Source of the DNA: Maricaulis sp048270265
Lineage (GTDB): Bacteria; Pseudomonadota; Alphaproteobacteria; Caulobacterales; Maricaulaceae
NCBI RefSeq assembly: GCF_048270265.1
Contig: NZ_JBLWTD010000002.1
Coordinates: forward strand, 62,001 to 126,000
Direction of reading: 5' to 3'
Length of the DNA stretch: 64,000 nt
Part shown: in pieces, positions 26,456 through 35,486 of the stretch
Numbering within the stretch: the first letter of the stretch is position 1
Layout: each line of letters starts with the position of its first letter
Program-made: the position numbers and the translations under genes
Notes under the pieces: model-generated
Seen by the model: only the letters and a program-made list of their open reading frames with translations
What the model was told of the DNA's origin: nothing
The model's database searches: none

Positions 26456-27040
26456 ATGCAAATAACGCCCATCAAAGCCGGTATTGCGACCATGCTCGTT
26501 ATCGGACTGATCTGGCTTGTATACGTGTTCATCTCCGGCACGGGCAAGAGTGAAACCGGTACGCTGGACAGCTATGCACGTGGTGAGATGGGGGCTTTCG
26601 TCACCCTCGCCGATGCCCCGGCGCAGCCCGCCATGCCCTATACCGACCCGGATGGCGGCGAGCATTATCTCTCCGATTATCGCGGCAAGGTGATCCTGCT
26701 CAATCTCTGGGCCACCTGGTGCGGTCCCTGTGTCGAGGAGATGCCGGCCCTCAACCGTCTGCAACAGCAGTTCGGCGGCGAGGCGTTCGATGTCGTCACC
26801 ATCAGCTTTGACCGCGAGTTTGCGCCCATCACCGAATTCTTCGAGCGTGAGCAGATCGATGCCCTGCCGGCGCTGCGTGATGCCAGCTTCACCAGCCACA
26901 ATCTTGTCGGTGCGCTCGGCCTGCCGATGTCGATCCTCTATGACGGCCATGGGCGCGAGATCGGCCGCATGCCGGCTCCCGCTGACTGGGACAGCGAAGA
27001 TGCGCACCGCCTTGTGCAGGCGGCGATCAATCGCGGTTAG
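26456..27040 (+). CDS. TlpA-family thiol:disulfide oxidoreductase
   Basis: The 194-residue protein has one N-terminal membrane helix (AGIATMLVIGLIWLVYVFI), then a periplasmic thioredoxin fold with active site NLWATWCGPCVEEMPALNRL and cis-proline region LGLPMSILYD. TlpA proteins keep cysteines reduced in the periplasm for cytochrome c or cytochrome oxidase maturation. It is divergent from argH, an arrangement commonly seen in this class. AGGAGAA precedes the ATG. Confidence 0.92.
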   Translation: MQITPIKAGIATMLVIGLIWLVYVFISGTGKSETGTLDSYARGEMGAFVTLADAPAQPAMPYTDPDGGEHYLSDYRGKVILLNLWATWCGPCVEEMPALNRLQQQFGGEAFDVVTISFDREFAPITEFFEREQIDALPALRDASFTSHNLVGALGLPMSILYDGHGREIGRMPAPADWDSEDAHRLVQAAINRG

Positions 27041-27357
27041 GAAAAAGGGGCCGCCCCGAAGGACGGCCCCGAGCGTGTGTTTGCCTCGGAGGGATGCCGG
27101 GCTGTGAGACTGATCCGGGGAGGGACAGTTTCGCCGCTTTCTCTACGGGGCCGGCACGACGGATTGATGACAACAGGGCGACGCTTTTACGGCGTGTGCA
27201 GACAGGGGTGGCACCGTCTCTCATCCTGGGCGATCGATCCCGGCTGCTGGCCCGCAAGGATGGGGACGACACGGGGGGACAGAATTTCGGACGTGTCGAT
27301 TTGCGGCCGGTGATCGCAAGGATTGAGGCGAGTGCCGCCGCGGACTAGACAGTCGGG
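27041..27357. other. Intergenic region with hairpin
   Basis: No well-supported gene was found. GGGGCCG (27047-27053) pairs with CGGCCCC (27064-27070) directly after the tlpA stop. It has five A residues on its left side, so it reads as an intrinsic terminator for minus-strand transcripts and at most a weak one for tlpA. The remainder has several possible frames in both directions but no ribosome-binding site or recognisable protein. Confidence 0.5.
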
Positions 27358-27657
27358 ATGGCCCTGCTCGCCCCGATAATCCTCGTCCTGATCCTGGTCT
27401 TCCTGGCCCTGCGCTATCGCGCGCGCGATGGGGGGCTGAAGTCCTGCCTTGCGCGTGTCGAACAGGCTCTGCTTGGTGCGGCGGAACATGGCGCGACCAT
27501 GGAGCTGGCGGAGTCCGATGCCGACAATCTGCGCGAGGCACCGGAACATCTCTTTCGACTGGTCATCCTGGCTATGGATGACGAGACCCCTCGCACGAGA
27601 GCGCGAGCGCTCACTGCGATCCGCGAGTATCGCGACTTCCGGGGCTGGAAAGCTTGA
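27358..27657 (+). CDS. Small membrane-anchored hypothetical protein
   Basis: This 99-residue frame starts with a strong hydrophobic helix (APIILVLILVFLALRY) followed by a soluble helical region with many Arg, Glu and Ala. Third codon positions are GC-rich, as in true genes here, but the ribosome-binding site is weak. Function unknown. It could be spurious; length and membrane-helix quality favour a gene. Confidence 0.5.
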   Translation: MALLAPIILVLILVFLALRYRARDGGLKSCLARVEQALLGAAEHGATMELAESDADNLREAPEHLFRLVILAMDDETPRTRARALTAIREYRDFRGWKA

Positions 27658-27701
27658 CCGCCGGAGATTGCCTTCAAACCGGGGGCGGCTAGTCTCTCCT
27701 T

Positions 27702-28814
27702 ATGACCCTGTTCGCTGTCAATCTCCTGCAATTTGCCCTGATCGCGGTGGCCGGTCTGGGTGTCGCTCTGACCGTGACCCAGCCGCGATTGCGGGCCGTG
27801 TCGGCCGTGCTGGCCATGTCGGCGATCTGGATGGTCTTCAATTTTCTGGAAGAGACGTCGGGCTTTCGCGACATCTGGCTGGTGACGCCGGCCTTCCGCC
27901 TGGCCTATCCGCCTCTGCTCTATCTCGTCGTGCGTGGCGTGATGATTGCCGGGCCGGCCCTGCGCTGGCGCGACTGGCCACACGCCCTGCCATTCCTGGC
28001 CGCGCTGGCGTTCACGTCGCAGATCGGGCTGGTCGAACACGCCGCCCGGATCAGCCTCTTTGTCTATTCCGCTGCGGCACTCCTGCTGGTCCGCCGTTTT
28101 CACCGTGCGACCCGGGACATGCGATCTGATGCGCAGACCATCCAGTTGAACTGGATGGTCGCCTTGATCGCCTTCTACGTCATCGACGGCGTGTTCGATA
28201 TCCTGCGCATGGACGCGCACTGGCTGCACCCGTACTGGCCCTGGCTGGGAACGTCGTCGGCCTATGTCTTCCAGATCGCCGTGTCGCTGGTCTTCGTGTG
28301 TGTGCTGGTCGTTCTGGCCGTTCAGCACACCCGACTGTTTTCGGGCCTCGATGACCGGGTGCTGGACGCTTGGGCCGAAGGGCGTGCGGCGGCTCGATCA
28401 CTCGATGACGCGGCCCTGGCCGACGCGGCCGCGATCGCCGATTTCAAGCGGGTCGAAACCGCTGTCCGCGATGGGGCGCTCTACACCGAACCCCGGCTGA
28501 CACGGCAGGAGGTCGCGGTGGCCTCCGGCCTCACCGAACGCGCCGTGACCCTGGCCATCAAGTCGGCGACGGGGCGCAATTTCAATGATTATATCAACTC
28601 GCTTCGGATCGAGGATGTTTGCGCGATGATGCAGCAGGATGCCCGGACGGGGACGCGCCAGCGTGTGATTGACCTCGCCTTCACGGCCGGCTTCAGCTCC
28701 AAGTCCGTTTTCAACGCGGTCTTCAAGCGCGAGACCGGCCAGACGCCATCGGCCTTCGCCGCTGCCATGGATGTCCCGCCAGCAGGTGCGGAATCCGGTC
28801 CGGCCGACACCTGA
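27702..28814 (+). CDS. AraC-family regulator with N-terminal membrane domain
   Basis: The 370-residue protein has about seven hydrophobic helices in the first 230 residues and a C-terminal AraC DNA-binding domain (residues about 265-350). The two helix-turn-helix units are visible: LTRQEVAVASGLTERAVTLAIKSATGRNFNDYINSLRIEDV and RVIDLAFTAGFSSKSVFNAVFKRETGQTPSAF. This layout suits a membrane-embedded one-component sensor. It lies 88 bases upstream of an amidohydrolase gene in the same direction and probably controls it, given the repeats in the gap between them. Confidence 0.9.
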   Translation: MTLFAVNLLQFALIAVAGLGVALTVTQPRLRAVSAVLAMSAIWMVFNFLEETSGFRDIWLVTPAFRLAYPPLLYLVVRGVMIAGPALRWRDWPHALPFLAALAFTSQIGLVEHAARISLFVYSAAALLLVRRFHRATRDMRSDAQTIQLNWMVALIAFYVIDGVFDILRMDAHWLHPYWPWLGTSSAYVFQIAVSLVFVCVLVVLAVQHTRLFSGLDDRVLDAWAEGRAAARSLDDAALADAAAIADFKRVETAVRDGALYTEPRLTRQEVAVASGLTERAVTLAIKSATGRNFNDYINSLRIEDVCAMMQQDARTGTRQRVIDLAFTAGFSSKSVFNAVFKRETGQTPSAFAAAMDVPPAGAESGPADT

Positions 28815-28827
28815 CGCATTCCGCACG

Positions 28828-28866
28828 TCCGGAATCCGGATATCGGGCGATCCGTCCGGACGCCCG
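28828..28866. promoter_or_regulatory. Candidate operator: three TCCGGA palindromes
   Basis: The palindromic hexamer TCCGGA occurs at 28828, 28835 and 28855 within 33 bases. It is flanked by a longer inverted pair, CGGGCG (28844-28849) and CGCCCG (28861-28866). It lies between the AraC-type regulator and the amidohydrolase. Recognition by that regulator is inferred from position only. Confidence 0.35.
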
Positions 28867-28902
28867 TGATCCTGTCATCCGGTCATCAATCGGGAGACAG
28901 AC

Positions 28903-30315
28903 ATGCTTCGACTTTCCATGGCCTTCGGGCTTCTCGTCAGTATCGCCGCCGCGTTGCTCGTCGCTTGGGCGCATCAATTGCCGGGGGTGATGCGTCCGGA
29001 TCGTGAGGCGCCGCGATCCTACCTGATCACCAATGCAAGCCTGCTCGATCCCGCGACCGGGAGTGTTCAGGTGAATGGTCATGTCATGGTGATCGACGGG
29101 CGGATCGAGCAAGTCGGGACAGGGCCCTTGCCGGCACGGCCCGACGGTGTCGAGCTGATCGATGCAGGCGGGCGCGTCCTGATGCCGGGCCTGATCGATG
29201 TGCATGTCCATGTCTTTGACGAGACGGACCTGGCGGCGGGCCTGGCCCACGGCGTCACGACGGTGCGCAATATGGGCGGCTTTCCCTTTCACCTGCCGCT
29301 TGCCTCGCGCATTGAGCGCGGCGAGATCCTCGGACCACGCCTGTTGACGACGGGTGCGATCCTCAATGAGGTTGGCGGTCGCAATGGCAATCTCCTGCAC
29401 GAGTCGGTCGACGGTGCGGACGAGGCGCGGGCCAGCGTGCGCCGGCAGTACGCGGCCGGTTTCCGCCACCTCAAACTCTACTCGAACCTGTCCCGGGAGA
29501 GCTTCGCGGCGATCCGCGACGAGGCGGCCGTTCTGGGCATGACGATGAGCGGGCACCCGGTCGAGGGCATGGAGGCCGATCCGGTCGATTTCGCGGCTTC
29601 GCTGGATGCCGGTTTCCAGACGCTCGAACACACCGAGTCGATCATCTGGCATGCGTTGAATGATGAGACTGACCCGCAGGGCGTGCGTCAGCTTGCCAGG
29701 CAGATCGCTGCCTCCGGCACGATGATCGACCCGACATTGGTGGTGCATGAAAATCTGGCGCGGATCGTCGAGACCGGGGGGGGGCATATCACCCGCCCCG
29801 CCATGGCGAGCTATAATCCGGTGGTCGCCGGGTTTGAGCAGGAGAGTTTCGAATTCTGGTCGCAATACCCGCATGATGACCGCTCGCGCATGCAGGCCTT
29901 CTATGTCGAGGTCACCGGCGCCCTGCACGCGGCCGGTGTACGCCTGACAGTCGGGACGGATTCCGGTGTCATGGTCACGCCGCACGGCATCTCGACCGTG
30001 CGCGAAATGGAGATACTGGTCGAGGCCGGCCTGACTCCCTCCGAGGCGATCCGCGCCGCGACGCTGAACGGGGCGGAGGCGCTGGGACTGGACGGGCAGA
30101 TTGGTTGCCTGGCGCCGGGTTGCGCCGCCGACCTAATCCTGGTCGCTGGCGATCCGACGCAGGACATCGCGTGGCTCTACCAGGTCGACGCAGTGATGCG
30201 CGATGGGCGCTGGCTTGATTTTGACATGCTCGCGGCTCTCGAAGAGGCGGGACATCATCCCTCATCGCTGCGCACCTGGTGGCGCCTGGGGCAACACCTC
30301 CTGGCGATACGCTGA
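28903..30315 (+). CDS. Secreted amidohydrolase (imidazolonepropionase/prolidase-like)
   Basis: The 470-residue protein has an N-terminal signal or anchor, then an amidohydrolase beta-sandwich and TIM barrel: GLIDVHVHVF (HxH metal site), a lysine-containing HLKLYSN, MSGHPVEGM and EHTESI for the second-metal histidines, and GTDSGVMVTPHG for the catalytic aspartate. The C-terminal strand has AADLILVAGDPTQDI. The substrate is unknown; family members hydrolyse cyclic amides or dipeptides. It lies downstream of a membrane AraC regulator. Confidence 0.9.
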   Translation: MLRLSMAFGLLVSIAAALLVAWAHQLPGVMRPDREAPRSYLITNASLLDPATGSVQVNGHVMVIDGRIEQVGTGPLPARPDGVELIDAGGRVLMPGLIDVHVHVFDETDLAAGLAHGVTTVRNMGGFPFHLPLASRIERGEILGPRLLTTGAILNEVGGRNGNLLHESVDGADEARASVRRQYAAGFRHLKLYSNLSRESFAAIRDEAAVLGMTMSGHPVEGMEADPVDFAASLDAGFQTLEHTESIIWHALNDETDPQGVRQLARQIAASGTMIDPTLVVHENLARIVETGGGHITRPAMASYNPVVAGFEQESFEFWSQYPHDDRSRMQAFYVEVTGALHAAGVRLTVGTDSGVMVTPHGISTVREMEILVEAGLTPSEAIRAATLNGAEALGLDGQIGCLAPGCAADLILVAGDPTQDIAWLYQVDAVMRDGRWLDFDMLAALEEAGHHPSSLRTWWRLGQHLLAIR

Positions 30316-30331
30316 CGGCAATCGCCAGAAA

Positions 30332-30360
30332 AAAGGCCCGGCTGATCCAGCCGGGCCTTT
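30332..30360. terminator. Bidirectional terminator
   Basis: A 13-bp perfect stem (30332-30344 with 30348-30360) has a 3-nt loop, begins with an A-run on the left and ends in TTT on the right. It lies between the convergent amidohydrolase and etfA genes and can stop transcription from both sides. Confidence 0.88.
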
Positions 30361-30385
30361 GATCGGTCTGCTTGCGGCGTGATGC

Positions 30386-31315
30386 CTAGCCCAGGGCTGC
30401 ATCCAGCTCGGGCAGGGCCACGAACAGGTCTGCCACGAGGCCGTAATCGGCCACCTGGAAGATCGGGGCTTCCTCGTCCTTGTTGATGGCAACAATGACC
30501 TTGGAATCCTTCATGCCGGCGAGATGCTGGATCGCACCGGAAATGCCGACCGCGATATAGAGGTCAGGCGCGACGATCTTGCCGGTCTGGCCGACCTGGT
30601 AATCATTCGGCACGAAGCCGGCGTCGACGGCAGCGCGCGAGGCGCCGACGGCAGCGCCGAGCTTGTCGGCGATCGAATCCAGCAGGTGGAAATTGTCACC
30701 CGACTGCATGCCGCGTCCGCCGGAAATGACGATCTTGGCCGCGGTCAGTTCCGGACGGTCGGACTTGGACATTTCTTCCGAGACAAACTCGGATTTGAAC
30801 GGGCCGGAAGAGGCCGCCATATTGTCCTGGCTTGCCGAACCACCATCGCCCGCCTTGGCGAAATTGGTCGGGCGCACGGTGATCACCTTCTTGGCGTCTG
30901 TGGACTTGACCGTCATCAGCGCATTGCCGGCATAGACCGGGCGCACGAAGGTGTCCGCGCTGACGACTTCGATGATTTCCGAGATCTGCATCACGTCGAG
31001 ATGGGCGGCGATACGGGGCATGAAATTCTTGCCCGTCGTGGTCGCAGCGGCCAGCACGGCGTCATAATCGCTCATCATCGGGGTGATGAGGGCGTCGAGC
31101 GCTTCGGCGGTCGGCTTGGCGAAGACATCGGCTTCGGCGTGGATCACCTTGGCTACGCCATCGATCTTGGCCGCTTCATCGGCCACAGCCTGGGCGCCGG
31201 AGCCGGCGACGAGGATATGGATATCCCCGCCCAGGGCCTTGGCGGCGGTGACAACGGCGCGGGTCGCGTCATTGAGCGCTTGATTGTCGTGTTCGGCAAA
31301 TACGAGAACAGCCAT
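30386..31315 (-). CDS. etfA: Electron transfer flavoprotein alpha subunit
   Basis: The 309-residue protein binds FAD and passes electrons from acyl-CoA and other dehydrogenases to ETF-quinone oxidoreductase. The N-terminal domain has the ETF fold, and the C-terminal FAD domain carries VVISGGRGMQSGDNF and LYIAVGISGAIQHLAGMKDSKVIVAINKDEEAPIFQVADYGLVADL, the family signature. It follows etfB by one base and shares its transcript. Confidence 0.96.
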   Translation of the reverse strand: MAVLVFAEHDNQALNDATRAVVTAAKALGGDIHILVAGSGAQAVADEAAKIDGVAKVIHAEADVFAKPTAEALDALITPMMSDYDAVLAAATTTGKNFMPRIAAHLDVMQISEIIEVVSADTFVRPVYAGNALMTVKSTDAKKVITVRPTNFAKAGDGGSASQDNMAASSGPFKSEFVSEEMSKSDRPELTAAKIVISGGRGMQSGDNFHLLDSIADKLGAAVGASRAAVDAGFVPNDYQVGQTGKIVAPDLYIAVGISGAIQHLAGMKDSKVIVAINKDEEAPIFQVADYGLVADLFVALPELDAALG

Positions 31316-31316
31316 A

Positions 31317-32066
31317 TCAGATCACTCCCGCTTCGTTTTTCAGCTTGTTGACCAGTTCGGCGACGGATTCGACCTTGATGCCGGCCTCGCGCTTCTTCGG
31401 TTCGGTCACCTTGACCACTTGCAGACGCGGCGTGAAATCGACGCCGTAATCGGCCGGGGCCTTCATGTCGATCGGCTTGCGCTTGGCCTTCATGATATTC
31501 GGCAAGGACGCATAGCGCGGCTCGTTGAGGCGCAGATCGGTGGTGACGATGGCCGGCAATTGCAGCTTCACCGTCTGCAGGCCGCCATCGATCTCGCGGG
31601 TGACGCTGGCAGCGCCATCGGCGACTTCGACGACCGAGGCGAAGGTGCCTTGCGGCCAGTCGAGCAGGGCAGCGAGCATCTGGCCGGTCTGATTGCTGTC
31701 ATCATCGATGGCCTGCTTGCCGAGAATGACGAGCTCCGGCTTTTCTTCCTCGACAATGGCCTTGAGGGTCTTGGCGACACCGAGCGGTTCGACGAGATCA
31801 TCGGTCTGGACCAGGATGCCGCGGTCGGCGCCCATGGCGAGCGCGGTGCGGATCGTTTCCTGTGCCTGGGTCGGTCCAACCGAGACGACGACGATTTCCG
31901 TCGCGATTCCCTTTTCCTTGAGACGGATCGCTTCTTCGACCGCAATCTCGCAGAACGGGTTCATGGACATCTTGACGTTGGCGAGGTCGACACCTGTATG
32001 GTCAGGCTTCACGCGGACCTTCACGTTGTAATCAACGACCCGTTTGATGGGGACGAGAATCTTCAT
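31317..32066 (-). CDS. etfB: Electron transfer flavoprotein beta subunit
   Basis: This 249-residue subunit, with AMP bound in its core, forms ETF with the alpha subunit. MKILVPIKRVVDYNVKVRVKPD and MNPFCEIAVEEAIRLKEKG at the start, the ETF-beta signature region ALMAGKQ-like (VILGKQAIDDDSNQTGQMLAALL), and EPRYASLPNIMKAKRKP confirm it. The ATG at 32066 starts the normal N-terminus. It is first in the etfBA operon. Confidence 0.96.
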   Translation of the reverse strand: MKILVPIKRVVDYNVKVRVKPDHTGVDLANVKMSMNPFCEIAVEEAIRLKEKGIATEIVVVSVGPTQAQETIRTALAMGADRGILVQTDDLVEPLGVAKTLKAIVEEEKPELVILGKQAIDDDSNQTGQMLAALLDWPQGTFASVVEVADGAASVTREIDGGLQTVKLQLPAIVTTDLRLNEPRYASLPNIMKAKRKPIDMKAPADYGVDFTPRLQVVKVTEPKKREAGIKVESVAELVNKLKNEAGVI

Positions 32067-32197
32067 GCCGGAGCTCCGAATTTGGACGCGCACGGGGGAG
32101 AGCGCACCTTGAAAGGACAGGCGCCGAACCTGCCTATGCCTGCGCTCTAAGTCAATGTGAGGCGGTGGCTGACGTGCGCGTCAAATCACAGCAGGTC

Positions 32198-32746
32198 TCA
32201 ATCCTTCATCCAGGCCGAGACCGCGCCTCCGGGCGCAACCGCGAAACGCCACAGCGCGTAGAGGCCGGCCGAGACGAGGGCGCATGTTGTCAGCATGGCC
32301 GGGATGAACCAGCCGCCGAGCACTTCCTCGGCGCCGTCCTGCGCTTCGTAGGACAGGGCCCAGTCGCCGCTCGCGAAGTGCCACAGGCCGACGCCCTGCG
32401 CATTGAAGACTTCCATCACCGCCATGTGGAGAAAGATCAGCACGAAGATTCCGGCGAGGCCGAGCGCCAGGATTGAGCCGTAGTGGAGGAGAATGGCGGC
32501 CGGACGGCGCCAGGCCGGCGGCGCGGCGGGCAGATCGCCATAGCCGGCGATGGCGGCCTGCAGCCGTGTAAACTCGTCACCCTCGGTCAGCTCCGCCATC
32601 GCGTCGCGGATATGGGCGGCGGCTTCGGCGCGAAGATCGGCACGCTCGACAGCGTCGAGATCGCGATTGGCCCAGTCGAGACGGCGCTGGAAATCCTGCC
32701 ACAGGCGGCGCGCCTGCGGCGTCGAGAATGTGAGAAGCCCGGTCAT
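32198..32746 (-). CDS. PadR-associated membrane protein (DUF1700-like)
   Basis: The 182-residue protein has a soluble, helical N-terminal half (DFQRRLDWANRDLDAVERADLRAEAAAHIRDAM) and two or three transmembrane helices (LHYGSILALGLAGIFVLIFL, FIPAMLTTCALVSAGLYALW). That layout is typical of the membrane partner encoded with PadR regulators. Its ATG overlaps the padR stop by four bases. The GGAGGTGACGTC upstream gives a strong start. Function unknown, possibly anti-stress envelope sensing. Confidence 0.72.
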   Translation of the reverse strand: MTGLLTFSTPQARRLWQDFQRRLDWANRDLDAVERADLRAEAAAHIRDAMAELTEGDEFTRLQAAIAGYGDLPAAPPAWRRPAAILLHYGSILALGLAGIFVLIFLHMAVMEVFNAQGVGLWHFASGDWALSYEAQDGAEEVLGGWFIPAMLTTCALVSAGLYALWRFAVAPGGAVSAWMKD

Positions 32747-33102
32747 GACGTCACCTCCTGGGCGTCCAGCGCGGCACTCATCGCCGTCCAGATCGCCTTC
32801 ATTTCGGCGAGCACTTCGGCGCCGAATTGCGTGGTTGTGTAATATTTGCGCGGCGCACCGCTGTCCTCGGCCACCCATTCGGCGGTGACCAGTCCGTCAT
32901 TCCGCATGCGGGTGAGGACCGGATAGACCGTCCCCTCGGCGAGGTTTTCGAAGCCGGGCACCTGTTTCAGGCTGGCGACGATCTGGTAGCCATAGGCGCG
33001 GCCGGCCTGCAGGCGGGCCAGCAGCAGCATCTCGAAATACCCCTTGCGGGCCTGGGAAATCCAGCGTTCGAGCACGCCTGCCTTGTCCGTCATGTCCGCC
33101 AT
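32743..33102 (-). CDS. PadR-family transcriptional regulator
   Basis: This 119-residue winged-helix regulator has the PadR pattern: YFEMLLLARLQAGRAYGYQIVASLKQVPGFENLAEGTVYPVLTRMRNDGLVTAEW, then GAPRKYYTTTQFGAEVL. The ATG at 33102 was selected because GAGG lies six bases upstream. It is divergent from a serine hydrolase gene, and the gap between them contains repeated TATAGCAA elements. It probably regulates itself and its neighbour in response to a small effector. Confidence 0.92.
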   Translation of the reverse strand: MADMTDKAGVLERWISQARKGYFEMLLLARLQAGRAYGYQIVASLKQVPGFENLAEGTVYPVLTRMRNDGLVTAEWVAEDSGAPRKYYTTTQFGAEVLAEMKAIWTAMSAALDAQEVTS

Positions 33103-33150
33103 CAATGCCTCGCCGATTCGGTATGCCTAATGGTATCCCTTGTGTTCCGT

Positions 33151-33188
33151 TATAGCAATGTATATAGCAATGCATAGTAGTTGCTATA
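33151..33188. promoter_or_regulatory. Candidate PadR operator
   Basis: TATAGCAA occurs at 33151-33158 and 33163-33170 as direct repeats (12-base period) and in inverted form, TTGCTATA, at 33181-33188. The last pair forms a 10-base-spaced dyad. They lie in the divergent promoter region between padR and the serine hydrolase, 18 bases from the latter's ATG. The regulator-site match is inferred. Confidence 0.5.
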
Positions 33189-33205
33189 GCCAAGGAATTT
33201 CAAAC

Positions 33206-34720
33206 ATGCGAACGCTCAACCTTGTCCGCCTCATCGCCGCTTTGGCGGCGCTGGGCTGGATCGCTTTCATCGCGGCCGAGCTGCGCCCCTTCACCGGCAT
33301 TGGTCCGGATGCACCCCCGGCAGAGATGGCGGCTGAACTCGACGGTGTGCTCGACCGGGCGATGCAGCGATACTCGATCGCCGGCGTGGCTGCCGGGGCG
33401 CTGCGTGATGGCGAGGTCATCTGGTCAGCCCGCCGCGGCATGGCGCGCGAAGACGGCTCGCCCGTCACCGGCCAGACGGCTTTCAATCTCGGTTCGATCT
33501 CCAAACCGGTCACGGTCTGGGCCGTCCTGGCCCTGGCCCGCGACGGCCACATCGATCTGGATGCACCGATCCAGTCCTATCTAACCCGCTTCACCCTGCC
33601 CGACAGCGAATTCGACGTTTCCGGCGTCACCGTGCGGCGGCTGCTGCAGCATGTCGCCGGCATCAATATCCATGGCTATGGCGGCTACAGCCCGGAAGAA
33701 GACCAGCCCGCCGATATCGTCGAGCTGTCTCAGACCTATGAACCGCTCCAGCTGGTGCGCGAGCCGGGCACTGATCCGAGCTATTCTGGCGGCGGCTATG
33801 TGATGCTGCAGATGATGATCGAGGATGTCAGCGGGCAGACATTCGACGCCTATGTCCGTCAGCAGGTCTTCGCGCCGCTGGGCATGACGGACAGCGGCTT
33901 CGTCGAGGCCGATCTTCCCACCCGTTCGGCGGCGTTCAATTATTATCGCAGCGAGATCACCGATCTGCGCGATGTCGCCCTGGCAGCGGCCGGTGTCTAT
34001 GTCTCGGGCGATGACATGGAAAACTTCCTTCGCGCCCATCTTGATGGCGGCGGCGTGCTCCCGATGTCATGGCTCGACCAGGCCTTCGCGCCGTCCGAAG
34101 GCACGCCCGGTATCGGTATGAGCTATACCCGCACCGAGACGCCGCGCGGGTTGATGATCGGGCATGGCGGCAATAATTCCAGCTGGAATGCCCAGATCTA
34201 TATCCGGCCGGAAACCGGTGACGGGTTCTATTTCATGACCAATGCGACCTCCGGCGCCCAGCTCGATTTCGATCTCAGCTGCAGCTGGTTGTCGGCGGCG
34301 CGCGAGCTGCCCGTGGAGGAAGTCTGCGCCGAGGCCTATGAGCTGACACACCAGATCAGCCTGGCGGCGGCGATTGCCGGCCTGCTCGCAATCCTGATTG
34401 CCTATTGGTTGCTGGCCGGTCTTGCCGCCCGGCGGCGGCGCTTCAGCTGTCCGCCTGTCGCGCGTGGCCCGTTGCGCCTGACAGCGCGGCTGGGATCAAG
34501 CGCTGTGTTCGCGATCGGGGCGGGTGTTGCCGCCTGGTTCTTCTACACCAATTCGGTGATGTGGCGCACACAGGTCATTCTGATCGACGAGATGCCGGTT
34601 GATGAATTCGAGCAGCTCATGCCGGCGGTTCTCGCCGTGCTCATCGGGCTGGCCCTGAGCCTGTGGTCGAGCCCGGTCTTGCGCGCTGCTGGCGCGGGTC
34701 CGAATTCCCGGCAGGTCTGA
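33206..34720 (+). CDS. Serine hydrolase (S12 beta-lactamase family) with C-terminal membrane helices
   Basis: The 504-residue protein has an N-terminal hydrophobic anchor, a beta-lactamase-fold domain (FNLGSISKPVTVWAV for the SxxK nucleophile, PSYSGGGYVMLQM for the YxN-like region, and GHGGNNSSW for the HxG triad element), and a C-terminal tail of three or four membrane helices. Such proteins include D-aminopeptidases and esterases; the substrate is unknown. The ATG at 33206 follows AAGGAA. It is the divergent partner of padR. Confidence 0.88.
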   Translation: MRTLNLVRLIAALAALGWIAFIAAELRPFTGIGPDAPPAEMAAELDGVLDRAMQRYSIAGVAAGALRDGEVIWSARRGMAREDGSPVTGQTAFNLGSISKPVTVWAVLALARDGHIDLDAPIQSYLTRFTLPDSEFDVSGVTVRRLLQHVAGINIHGYGGYSPEEDQPADIVELSQTYEPLQLVREPGTDPSYSGGGYVMLQMMIEDVSGQTFDAYVRQQVFAPLGMTDSGFVEADLPTRSAAFNYYRSEITDLRDVALAAAGVYVSGDDMENFLRAHLDGGGVLPMSWLDQAFAPSEGTPGIGMSYTRTETPRGLMIGHGGNNSSWNAQIYIRPETGDGFYFMTNATSGAQLDFDLSCSWLSAARELPVEEVCAEAYELTHQISLAAAIAGLLAILIAYWLLAGLAARRRRFSCPPVARGPLRLTARLGSSAVFAIGAGVAAWFFYTNSVMWRTQVILIDEMPVDEFEQLMPAVLAVLIGLALSLWSSPVLRAAGAGPNSRQV

Positions 34721-34776
34721 TCCAGGCATAGTGCGGCAGACGCGCCGGGCGCGTCTGCCGCATCAGTCTCGGATGC

Positions 34777-35370
34777 CTATTCGGCCGGGGCAGGAACCGC
34801 CATTTCGGTCGAGATGAACAGGTCGATCTCGTCGGAGACGTAGGGGACGGCATAGCCCATATCCCATTGCGAACGCAGCAGCGTGCCGGTGGCCGTGAAG
34901 CCGAGCTTGGAGCGGCCATCGCGGGTTTCGCCGCTATTGTTCAGCGTTACTTCGAGGGAGACAGGGTGGGTCTGGCCATTCATGGTCAGATCGCCGGTCA
35001 TCACGCCGGTCTCGCCATCTTCGGTTTCGAAACTGGTGCCGACAAAATGTGCCGTCGGGCTGACCGCGGTGTCGAAGAAATCGCCGGAATTGAGATGGCC
35101 GACGAAGGCCTCGTGATGGGCACCGGCCCAGATGCCGCTGATCAGGTTGAAGGTGATGTCGACGGTCGAATTGGCCGGCGTTTCCAGATCAAGGTCGAGT
35201 GTGCCGTCGAAATCGGTGAATTGCAGCGATTGCCGCGAATAACCCTGGTGCACCCAGCTGGCGCTGACCTCGGTATGGCTGAGGTCGAATTCATAGGCGA
35301 CGGGCTCGGCCTGGGCGCTGGACAGGGCCAGCAGGACGGCGGGGGCGGCGGCAAGAAACATGCGCATCAT
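34777..35370 (-). CDS. YceI-family periplasmic protein
   Basis: This 197-residue protein has a cleavable signal peptide (MFLAAAPAVLLALSSAQA) and the YceI lipocalin-like beta-barrel: YEFDLSHTEVSASWVHQGYSRQSLQFTDFDGTLDLD, then AHFVGTSFETEDGETGVMTGDLTMNGQTHPVSLEVTLN. Members bind polyprenoids in the periplasm. GGAG lies upstream of the ATG at 35370. Nothing in the immediate neighbourhood indicates a partner. Confidence 0.92.
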   Translation of the reverse strand: MMRMFLAAAPAVLLALSSAQAEPVAYEFDLSHTEVSASWVHQGYSRQSLQFTDFDGTLDLDLETPANSTVDITFNLISGIWAGAHHEAFVGHLNSGDFFDTAVSPTAHFVGTSFETEDGETGVMTGDLTMNGQTHPVSLEVTLNNSGETRDGRSKLGFTATGTLLRSQWDMGYAVPYVSDEIDLFISTEMAVPAPAE

Positions 35371-35486
35371 GTCGGTCAACTCCGGGATGACTTGAAAACA
35401 GTTCTCAATACATAGGGCATCGATCCGCGAAATCGAGCCTGCTCGCGGGAAGTTGATGTTTCCGGGCGGGAAACAATAGGGCCTGC

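Noticed and set aside
27094..27348. Possible 84-residue protein upstream of the small membrane protein
   Set aside because: No ribosome-binding site, no recognisable pattern, irregular codon choice; kept only as unannotated.
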